Source: JBPCRW01 sp050996405 (GTDB lineage Bacteria > Acidobacteriota > Blastocatellia > Pyrinomonadales > Pyrinomonadaceae). Taken from it: a DNA stretch of 19,802 nt. Below, in pieces: positions 7,253 through 13,288 of this stretch; the stretch's first letter is position 1; each line of letters opens with the position of its first letter. Both the position numbers and the translations under genes were made by a program. The notes under the pieces were generated by a model. It was not told the DNA's origin and did not search any database. It saw only the letters and a program-made list of their open reading frames with translations. The DNA lies in NCBI GenBank assembly GCA_050996405.1, contig JBPCRW010000161.1, forward strand, positions 1 to 19,802, read 5' to 3'.

Positions 7253-8920
7253 ATGGCTGAATTAACGGTAAAATATCCAGACCGGACGACTGAAAAAATC
7301 CCTTTGACGCGGCTAAGAACAACCATCGGGCGTTCGGCGCGCAGCGATGTCTGTATTCCCGACGCTTTCGCTTCGCGGCTGCACGCGGAAATCCGGCAGG
7401 AAGGCGACGCATTTTTTTTGCAGGATTTAGGCTCGGCAAACGGCACTCGCTACAATGGTTCAACCGTCACGCTGCCGCTGCCGCTGTTTAACGGCGGCGA
7501 AATTCAAATCGGTGAAACCGTCATCGTCTTTGAAGACGACCGCTATCAGCCTGCCAAAAACGCGACGCTGATTGCCGACAACACGCAAGCCCTGAATCCG
7601 GCGATGACGATTTCCTTTGCCCGTCCGAAAAATACGACGGCGGATTTGCTCGATTCGCAAAAACTTTCATCACGCAGCGAATTGCTCGGTTTGATTAGTA
7701 AAGTCGGTGTCACGCTGCTGGCGGCAACCGGACTCGACGAAACTTTGAACCGAGTCGCGCTACTGGTTTTTGAAGCCGTTCCCGCCGACCGCTGCGTGAT
7801 TATGCTGCGCGACGAAACGGTCGAAGGCGGAATGAAAATTTCCGTCGCGCGCGTGCGCGGACAGGACGCGCAGCCCGAAGAAGTCCGCATCAGCCGGACG
7901 GTGATGGACGAAGTGATGCAAAACGGGAAATCCGTTTTAACTTCGGACGCGCAGCACGACCCGCGTTATGCCAGCCAAACGATGTCGCTGCTCGGAATCC
8001 GTTCGGTTTTAGCTGTGCCTTTGAGCGTCGGCGAAGGCGAAGTTTTCGGTTTGATTTATGCAGATTCTCCGACTTATGAAATCACTTTCACCGAAGACCA
8101 TTTGAATATCTTAACAACGCTTGCTTCGGTCGCTTCGATTCGCGTCGAAAACACCAGGTTGATTGAGGAAAAATTCGAGCGCGAGAGAATGGAGCGCGAA
8201 TTGGAACTGGCAACCGAGATTCAGCAAAGGTTTCAGCCGTCCTCGCCGCCCGTCATGGATGGTTACGAGTTTCAGGGAATCAGTTTTTCGTGTTATGAAA
8301 TCGGCGGCGATTATTACGATTTTATCGCCAATCCGAACGGCAAAATGTTTATCGCGCTCGGCGACGTTTCGGGCAAGGGAACTGCCGCCGCGCTGTTGAT
8401 GTCGTCGCTTCACGCCGCGATTCACGCGCAGGTCGCCGCGCAGGATTCTTTATCCGAAGCCATTAAATCGGTCAATCGATATATGGCTGAAAACACGCCC
8501 GCCAATCGCTTCGTGACGCTTTTTATTGCAGAATTAGACCCGACAAACGGCAGTTTAAATTACATCAATGCCGGACACAATCCGCCGCTCGTGGCGCGCG
8601 CGAACGGCGAAGTCGAACAGCTTGCTTCGGGTGGTTTCCCGCTCGGAATTATTCCGGCGGCGGAATACGAACTCGGTCAAACTACTTTGCAGACGGGCGA
8701 AACACTGGTGATTTATTCGGACGGAGTTTCCGAAGCCAATAATTTAAAAGGCGACGAATTCGGAATGGAAAAATTGATTGAAGTCGTGCGTCAAAATCGC
8801 GGGCGGTCGGCTTCGGGCTTGCGCGACAAAATAGAATCCGCGCTGTCGGTTTTCACGGAAACCGCGCCCGCTAACGACGACATAACTTTGGTCATTGTCA
8901 AAAGAAAAGAACAAAAATAA
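7253..8920 (+). CDS. FHA-GAF-PP2C (SpoIIE/RsbU-type) protein phosphatase
   Basis: This 555-residue soluble protein has three parts. An FHA domain spans about 1-95 (GRSARSD, SRLHAEI, LGSANGTRYNG). A GAF-type sensor domain spans about 155-300 (VFEAVPADRCVIMLRDE, LGIRSVLAVPLSVGEGEVFGLIYAD), followed by a charged helical linker (300-330, EKFERERMERELELATEIQQ). The PPM/SpoIIE phosphatase domain spans about 340-550. Metal-site motifs are intact: GGDYYD (351-356), GDVSGKG (370-376), YSDGVSEA (488-495) and NDDITLVIV (541-549). Family members dephosphorylate Ser/Thr in partner-switching proteins such as anti-sigma antagonists. Here a GAF ligand may gate activity, and the FHA may recruit phosphothreonine targets made by the upstream kinase. 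No Shine-Dalgarno is visible before the ATG, which follows a palindrome. Confidence 0.95.
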   Translation: MAELTVKYPDRTTEKIPLTRLRTTIGRSARSDVCIPDAFASRLHAEIRQEGDAFFLQDLGSANGTRYNGSTVTLPLPLFNGGEIQIGETVIVFEDDRYQPAKNATLIADNTQALNPAMTISFARPKNTTADLLDSQKLSSRSELLGLISKVGVTLLAATGLDETLNRVALLVFEAVPADRCVIMLRDETVEGGMKISVARVRGQDAQPEEVRISRTVMDEVMQNGKSVLTSDAQHDPRYASQTMSLLGIRSVLAVPLSVGEGEVFGLIYADSPTYEITFTEDHLNILTTLASVASIRVENTRLIEEKFERERMERELELATEIQQRFQPSSPPVMDGYEFQGISFSCYEIGGDYYDFIANPNGKMFIALGDVSGKGTAAALLMSSLHAAIHAQVAAQDSLSEAIKSVNRYMAENTPANRFVTLFIAELDPTNGSLNYINAGHNPPLVARANGEVEQLASGGFPLGIIPAAEYELGQTTLQTGETLVIYSDGVSEANNLKGDEFGMEKLIEVVRQNRGRSASGLRDKIESALSVFTETAPANDDITLVIVKRKEQK

Positions 8921-8932
8921 TCCCTTTGACTC

Positions 8933-10717
8933 TTACGCGCCGCGACTGATTTTTTCCAAATGCTGAACTTTGTTGACATACGCCCGTGCCGTTTCGGTCT
9001 GAAAAAGCTCTCTGGTTTCCAGTTCGTCATCGGTCACGGGAGTTAAAGCAAGGTCTGTGTATTTTAATTTTAACGGGTCGGTTTTGACTTTGCGATAAAT
9101 TAGACGAAGTTTCAGGTAAAGCGAAATCCAGCGAATTTGTTTTAAAAGCGTTTCGGCGAAAACTTTCGGATAAAAAATCAGAGGATTTTCTATCGGCAAA
9201 CCGGAACGCCGCGAAGTGCGAAATTTTCGGCGCAGAAAACCGCCTTCGAGCGGATGAATTTTTTCAATATCAATACAGCCTTTAAACCAAGTGATAAAAA
9301 ACATCGTCTTGCCCGCGCTCGTTCTCGTCGCAATCGCGCGGCGCAAAACGGTTTCAATATGTTCGGGCGTGTAGTAAGTTTCCCAAGCGGCGCGATAAGT
9401 CGCTTCCCATTCGGATTTTGACATTTTCGGATGCGCGGTGACGGCGTGATTCAAATCGTATTTGTTCAAATCCGCGTCCATCTCGATTCCGGCTTCGTGT
9501 AGTTTTTTGTGGTCTTCAGAACCGGGCAGAGGCGTTAAATAAAAAAATTCCAGGAGGTCAACCGGCAATTCTTTTTTGATAATTTCAATATCGCGCAGAA
9601 TCGTTTCCGGCGTGTCGGTCGGAAAACCTAAAATATAACCGCAGTAAGTTACGATTCCGACTTTTTTCCAAGCCAATAACATTTGGCGATAATCGGTGAT
9701 TTTGTTCTGCCGTTTTTTCGCGCCCAGCAGACTGTCGGGGTTGATATTTTCCAGACCTATAAAAACTCTTTTCACGCCCGCCCGCGCCGACTTTTCGATA
9801 AAATTCGGCAATTTGTGACAGAGCGTATCAACCTGAATGATAAAACTGATTTTCAGTTTTTCCGTCTCGCGCAGATAAATCAGTTTATCCAAAATCGCTT
9901 CCCAATCTTTGTTGCGCGCAAAATTATCGTCGGTAATAAAAAATGAATGGAGTCCCTGTGCAACATTGGTTCGGATGATTTTTTCGATGTCGTCCGGCGA
10001 GCGACGGCGCGATTTTCTGCCTTGAACATTGATAATCGTGCAGAACGAGCAGGCGAAAGGACAGCCGCGACCGGCATCGAAACTGGTCGTCGCGCCCGCC
10101 GTCAAATGAACTCTTTCCGCCGGAAGCAGAGGCATCGCCACGCCTTCGATATTCGGCAAATCGTCCATAAAGTTATACATCGGCTTTAAATTATTTTCGT
10201 AAGCGTCAATTAAAACCTGTCCCAAACGTCCTTCGGCTTCGCCCGCGAAAAGTGAAACGCTCATATCAAGAGCTTTTTGGATATTCGGTTCGGTTTCCTT
10301 GAGCATCGAAGTCGTGCCGGAAACGTGAAATCCGCCGATTGCCGTCTTGATATTTTTCTCGCGCAAAATTTTCGCCAAATCCAGAGCGCGCGGAAACTGA
10401 TTCGACTGCACGCCGACGAGCATCACCATTCCCGAAGCGGCTTTTTCAACCAGCGAAATAATCTTTGCGGGACGAATGCGCGTGTTGGTTTCATCAAAAG
10501 CGCGAATTTCGATTTCTACATTTTCGCCCAAAACTTTCTGCGCGGCGCATTCTAAAGCCAAACCGTAAAGACACGCCAGCGAATTTGCCGGAATCGCCGA
10601 GCGAAACCATTGAATAATATAGCCGTCGTCGTCGTAATGCGAAGGTTTTATCAGCACCAGACAAAAGCGTTTTTTCTCGTTGTAACGAGAATGTGGTTTT
10701 TGTTTTTTACGCGGCAT
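8933..10717 (-). CDS. B12-binding-type radical SAM protein of unknown reaction
   Basis: This is a 594-residue protein. The N-terminal part (about 15-190) resembles a cobalamin-binding Rossmann domain, with LVGVQSNQFPRALDLAKILRE and IGGFHVSG (127-134). The radical SAM core (about 208-430) holds the cluster motif CPFACSFC (Cys219, Cys223, Cys226). It continues with ITDDNFARNK, GVKRVFIGLENINPD and YILGFPTDTPETI, typical of the BchE/HpnP-like class. A C-terminal region (about 430-594) contains LNKYDLNHAVTAHPKMSKSEWE and is basic. The cluster should bind S-adenosylmethionine and start radical chemistry, perhaps a methylation or rearrangement, but I cannot name the substrate. It converges on the phosphatase gene with a 12-base gap. 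The N-terminus is Lys/Arg-rich and lacks a signal peptide. Confidence 0.9.
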   Translation of the reverse strand: MPRKKQKPHSRYNEKKRFCLVLIKPSHYDDDGYIIQWFRSAIPANSLACLYGLALECAAQKVLGENVEIEIRAFDETNTRIRPAKIISLVEKAASGMVMLVGVQSNQFPRALDLAKILREKNIKTAIGGFHVSGTTSMLKETEPNIQKALDMSVSLFAGEAEGRLGQVLIDAYENNLKPMYNFMDDLPNIEGVAMPLLPAERVHLTAGATTSFDAGRGCPFACSFCTIINVQGRKSRRRSPDDIEKIIRTNVAQGLHSFFITDDNFARNKDWEAILDKLIYLRETEKLKISFIIQVDTLCHKLPNFIEKSARAGVKRVFIGLENINPDSLLGAKKRQNKITDYRQMLLAWKKVGIVTYCGYILGFPTDTPETILRDIEIIKKELPVDLLEFFYLTPLPGSEDHKKLHEAGIEMDADLNKYDLNHAVTAHPKMSKSEWEATYRAAWETYYTPEHIETVLRRAIATRTSAGKTMFFITWFKGCIDIEKIHPLEGGFLRRKFRTSRRSGLPIENPLIFYPKVFAETLLKQIRWISLYLKLRLIYRKVKTDPLKLKYTDLALTPVTDDELETRELFQTETARAYVNKVQHLEKISRGA

Positions 10718-10781
10718 AAGTGACTATCCAATGACCATTTGTAATGATATTAGATGGCTATTCTATTCCATTAAGGAAATA

Positions 10782-10819
10782 AAATAAAAGGCGAAACTTT
10801 GATAGAATCGCCTTTTTAC
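10782..10819 (-). terminator. rho-independent terminator downstream of the tRNA-Phe remnant
   Basis: The stem AAAGGCGA (10787-10794) pairs with TCGCCTTT (10808-10815) across a 13-base loop. On the minus strand it is followed by TTTTATTTTATTT, giving a good U-tract. It lies about 12 bases past the CCA end of the tRNA fragment, where the terminator of the original tRNA-Phe gene would be. It can also work weakly on the plus strand. Confidence 0.65.
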
Positions 10820-10830
10820 GCTGATTTTAT

Positions 10831-10875
10831 TGGTGGTTTGGGACAGAATTGAACTGCCGACACGCGGATTTTCAG
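10831..10875 (-). pseudogene. tRNA-Phe(GAA) 3' fragment, likely integration attachment site remnant
   Basis: On the minus strand this 45-nt piece reads as a tRNA-Phe from the anticodon loop CTGAAAA (10869-10875, anticodon GAA at 10871-10873) to the encoded CCA (10831-10833). It includes the anticodon stem 3' strand TCCGC, the T-arm GGCAGTTCAATTCTGTC (10842-10858) with five pairs and a TTCAATT loop, and the acceptor 3' strand CCAAACC. The 5' anticodon strand should be GCGGA at 10876-10880 but reads GAAGC, so tRNA similarity ends exactly at the loop edge. No D-arm or 5' acceptor strand follows. This is the classic shape of the displaced 3' half left when a tyrosine integrase uses a tRNA gene. 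Confidence 0.85.
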
Positions 10876-10990
10876 GCTTCAAAATTTCATTCTCTAATTT
10901 TGGTTGTGTTTGTAAGTCGTTGGTTTTATTGGGTTTCATTATCTATTAAGTTTGGCTTGGCAGGTCGTAATTTAATAGGTTTTGATAAGT

Positions 10991-11012
10991 TGTTGCACAA
11001 ATGTTGCACAAA
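10991..11012. repeat. two head-to-tail TGTTGCACAAA repeats
   Basis: TGTTGCACAAA occurs twice in perfect tandem (10991-11001 and 11002-11012), about 115 bases from the tRNA break point. Short direct repeats at this distance from an attachment core resemble integrase arm-type sites. That role is inferred. Confidence 0.7.
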
Positions 11013-11039
11013 CTTTTGCCTTCAAAATATCTTAAAATT

Positions 11040-11303
11040 TTACCAATTTAGCCGCTCAGATTGTAAAAAAACTAAAACATTTCGTAATTCGCATATTCTG
11101 ATTGTATGACCTGTGCCGCCGCCTATCTTTTTGGTTGAATTAAGATAAAACAGACCGAAAGCGGCAGGTTTGAAATTTAACTTTTTCGAGCCGACGACTT
11201 TCAAAGCATCGCGCAAAAGATACTGCGCTTGACGGTTAAAGCCCGAACCGATAAAATAATTTTTCAAAATGATTGAAACACATTTTAAAGCACTCTCAAA
11301 CAT
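11040..11303 (-). pseudogene. truncated SLOG/Rossmann-like phage-type protein fragment
   Basis: The reverse strand encodes a short C-terminal piece. Its most telling parts are a glycine-rich loop IGGGTGHTIRICE, the preceding AAFGLFYLN strand, and NRQAQYLLRDAL further upstream. These resemble the end of small Rossmann-like nucleotide-binding proteins (SLOG type) often carried by phages, where a GGTGxxIR loop precedes a strand and a C-terminal tryptophan. Full-length members have an N-terminal half that is missing here. The apparent start at 11303 lies inside a hairpin, and the first ten or so residues look unrelated to the family. The fragment ends at a stop at 11040. I treat it as a decayed remnant. 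The family call comes from motif memory and is uncertain. Confidence 0.45.
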
Positions 11304-11331
11304 TCGATGAGCATTGTTTGAGAGTGCTTTA
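11286..11331. repeat. perfect 17-bp inverted repeat
   Basis: TAAAGCACTCTCAAACA (11286-11302) pairs without mismatch with 11315-11331 around a 12-base loop. It has only a weak T-rich tail on either side, so it may be a terminator, the end of a small transposon, or a recombination scar. Confidence 0.85.
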
Positions 11332-11344
11332 TTATTAAAAAGCG

Positions 11345-11555
11345 GTGTCGCAAAACTAAAATTTAGAACTATCGATACTAAAAATTATTATCAAAGCGTT
11401 AATTTTCGGAGTCGCAGCATTAAAAGTTGGGATTGCGATATATGAAAAGAATGTTAAAGCGCATAAAAAGAGTGTCGGGATATACGGAAAGAGTATCGAA
11501 GCGCGTAAATTCGGTATTGAAGCATATATTGCGGGTTTCAAAAAACTTGTTGACG
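11345..11555 (+). repeat. degenerate 21-bp tandem repeat array
   Basis: Ten consecutive units can be laid out at 21-base spacing (one unit is 22 bases). They share a start like GTATCGAAGC and an A-rich second half. Well-matched units begin at 11388, 11409, 11430, 11451, 11472, 11493 and 11514. In the plus-strand frame that stays open to a TAG at 11612-11614 the units read as heptads such as SVGIYGK and SIEARKF, with a hydrophobic residue at heptad position 2 and often Lys at 7. No ATG, GTG or TTG exists in that frame after the stop at 11357-11359, so it looks like the tail of a repeat protein gene that has lost its start. Confidence 0.75.
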
Positions 11556-11578
11556 CGGATTGTTTATCAAAGTTAAAA
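11550..11578 (+). promoter_or_regulatory. candidate promoter for pilT
   Basis: TTGACG (11550-11555) and TTAAAA (11573-11578) are separated by 17 bases and lie about 70 bases before the pilT ATG. The -35 box is good (5 of 6) and the -10 box is poor (3 of 6), so this is tentative. The -35 box falls within the last 21-bp repeat unit. Confidence 0.3.
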
Positions 11579-11646
11579 TCTATCGGGGCTTTTTTTAACT
11601 TAGAGTCTTTTTAGAATCTTCCAACCGTAGAGTTTTCCTTTAATTT

Positions 11647-12804
11647 ATGCCGACAAGAATTGACGATTTACTGCGAATGGCAATGAGCTTTGGCGCGTCC
11701 GACCTGCATTTGCGGGCAGGCTCTTTTCCGGTTATTCGCGTCAACGGCGAATTACGTCCCGCCGCCGGTGTCAATCGTTTGACGCAGGATGAAACGCTGG
11801 AAATGGCTTTTTCGATGATGTCGAATCGCCAGAAAATGCATTTCAAGGAAGTTTTTGAGGTTGACCTTGGTTACAGCGTGACGGGTTTGGGAAGATTTCG
11901 CGTCAACATTTTTCAGCAGCGAAACTCCGTCGGCATCGTCGCCCGCGTCATTCCAGACCACATCCGCAATTTTGCCGAACTCGGAATGCCGCCGATTTTG
12001 AATAAAGTTGCCGACGAACAGCGCGGGTTAATTTTGGTCACGGGAACGACCGGAAGCGGAAAATCTACGACGCTCGCGGCGGTGGTTGACCACATTAACG
12101 CGACTCGAAATTCGCACATCGTGACCATCGAAGACCCGATAGAATTTCTCCACAAAGACAAAAAATCTTTTATCACGCAAAGGGAAGTTGACGTTGACAC
12201 GCGCTCGTTTGCCGAAGCTCTGCGCGGCTCGATGCGCCAAGACCCGGACGTGATTTTAGTCGGCGAAATGCGCGACCTTGAGACGATTGAAACCGCGCTC
12301 GTCGCCGCCGAAACAGGTCATCTCGTGCTTTCAACGCTGCACACTCTCGACGCGCAGGAAACGATTGCGCGAATTATTACAGCGTTTCCGCCGTTTCAGC
12401 AAAAATCAATTCGGATTCAGCTTGCAGGGCTTTTAAAAGCCGTCGTCTCGCAGCGTCTGATGAGAACGGCGAAAGGCAAAGGCAGAGTTCCAGCGGTCGA
12501 AGTTTTAGTTTCCACGCCGCTGATTCGTGATTATATTCTGCACGAAGACCGCACTTCGCAGGTGCGCGACGCGATTGCCGCCGGAACTTCGCAATACGGA
12601 ATGCAGACGTTTGACCAGTCAATGTTTTATTTGTATCAATCGGGGCTTATCACTCTGGAAGAAGCCCTGCGCGGCGCGAGCAACCCGGACGAATTTCGCC
12701 TGCGGCTCGCCGGAATCCAGAACACGACGACCATTGCCAAAGAAGAAATGGAACGGCAAAGCGGCGTGGTCGATACGGTCAGCGATTTGGTTTCGAGAAT
12801 CTGA
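11647..12804 (+). CDS. pilT: type IV pilus retraction ATPase PilT
   Basis: This 385-residue hexameric secretion-type ATPase matches PilT in length and motifs. The N-terminal PAS-like domain has the family opening DLLRMAMSFGASDLHLRAG. Then come Walker A GTTGSGKST (133-141), the Asp box VTIEDPIEF (159-167), Walker B ILVGEMRD with Glu207 (203-210), and the His box STLHTLDA (229-236). The C-terminal part contains YGMQTFDQSM. PilT powers depolymerisation of type IV pili from the cytoplasmic base, for twitching motility, adhesion and DNA uptake. No other pilus gene is next to it here. The alternative, the paralog PilU, cannot be fully excluded. The start is preceded by a T-rich leader without a clear Shine-Dalgarno. 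Confidence 0.95.
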   Translation: MPTRIDDLLRMAMSFGASDLHLRAGSFPVIRVNGELRPAAGVNRLTQDETLEMAFSMMSNRQKMHFKEVFEVDLGYSVTGLGRFRVNIFQQRNSVGIVARVIPDHIRNFAELGMPPILNKVADEQRGLILVTGTTGSGKSTTLAAVVDHINATRNSHIVTIEDPIEFLHKDKKSFITQREVDVDTRSFAEALRGSMRQDPDVILVGEMRDLETIETALVAAETGHLVLSTLHTLDAQETIARIITAFPPFQQKSIRIQLAGLLKAVVSQRLMRTAKGKGRVPAVEVLVSTPLIRDYILHEDRTSQVRDAIAAGTSQYGMQTFDQSMFYLYQSGLITLEEALRGASNPDEFRLRLAGIQNTTTIAKEEMERQSGVVDTVSDLVSRI

Positions 12805-12835
12805 TTAACGTCAGTTCGGAATAAGAGTTTTTTCT

Positions 12836-12948
12836 ACCACAGAGACACGGAGAGGAAGAAAAGGTAAAAGCGAAAAGGATAAAAAGGCAAAAGCCGCTTT
12901 TTCACTTTTCTACTTCTAAATTTCTCTGTGCCTTCGTGTCTCTGTGGT
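12836..12948. repeat. imperfect palindrome, ACCACAGAGACACGG family
   Basis: ACCACAGAGACACGG (12836-12850) and CGTGTCTCTGTGGT (12935-12948) form the outer stem. The inner arms (AGAGGAAGAAAAGG and CTTTTCTACTTCT) continue the symmetry with gaps. It fills the space just after pilT and may act as a transcription end in either direction, although no plain U-tract is present. Confidence 0.8.
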
Positions 12949-13008
12949 GAAAACCCTTCAAAAATCGGCAAAAGAAAAGAAAATTTCATCGCTCTTTACC
13001 GCATTGTC

Positions 13009-13038
13009 TTGACATTCAATCACTTGGGCGTGTAAATT
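13009..13038 (+). promoter_or_regulatory. candidate promoter for rpsA
   Basis: A perfect TTGACA (13009-13014) is followed after 18 bases by TAAATT (13033-13038). It lies about 250 bases upstream of the rpsA start. The stretch from 13039 to 13288 holds no other gene and would be a long 5' leader, which fits a ribosomal protein gene that may be controlled through its mRNA leader. Confidence 0.4.
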
Positions 13039-13288
13039 TTAAGTTTAATCCGGTTCAAATGAACGGCTTGATTTGGCGCGGCGAAAAGGCGATTTTATAT
13101 CTCACTTTTTACGCCGAACGCTCTGTCAAAATTCAACGACAGATTAGTAATGCGCTTTTGTGAAAGGCTGAAAAATGATAACTTCTCTTTTTCGATTTTC
13201 ACCCGGACAAACGGATTAAATGCGAAACTCGCTTCATTTTTATATTGAAACAGCTATTTTTGGAACAAGGAATTTAAGACGATTTTTC

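Larger units (their letters stand above)
10876..11646. other. gene-poor scar between the tRNA-Phe remnant and pilT
   Basis: This 770-base stretch is more AT-rich than its flanks and holds no intact gene. From left to right I see two 11-bp direct repeats, a decayed SLOG-like coding fragment on the minus strand, a perfect 17-bp hairpin, and a 21-bp tandem array. It then runs into the upstream region of pilT. I infer the remains of an integrated element whose integrase and most cargo have been lost. Confidence 0.6.

Noticed and set aside
10831..10905. Complete tRNA-Phe gene
   Set aside because: The 5' anticodon strand, D-arm and 5' acceptor strand are missing beyond 10875, so only a 3' fragment is present.
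10849..11109. 86-codon plus-strand open frame across the tRNA remnant
   Set aside because: It runs antisense through tRNA sequence and the direct repeats. The composition is not protein-like and no ribosome-binding site is seen.
11345..11555. CRISPR array
   Set aside because: The 21-bp units are contiguous and degenerate, with no unique spacers and no cas genes nearby.
13220..13288. N-terminal extension of rpsA from an upstream ATG
   Set aside because: The 23 added residues are not S1-like, while MANEEINQTEE at 13289 fits S1 N-termini.
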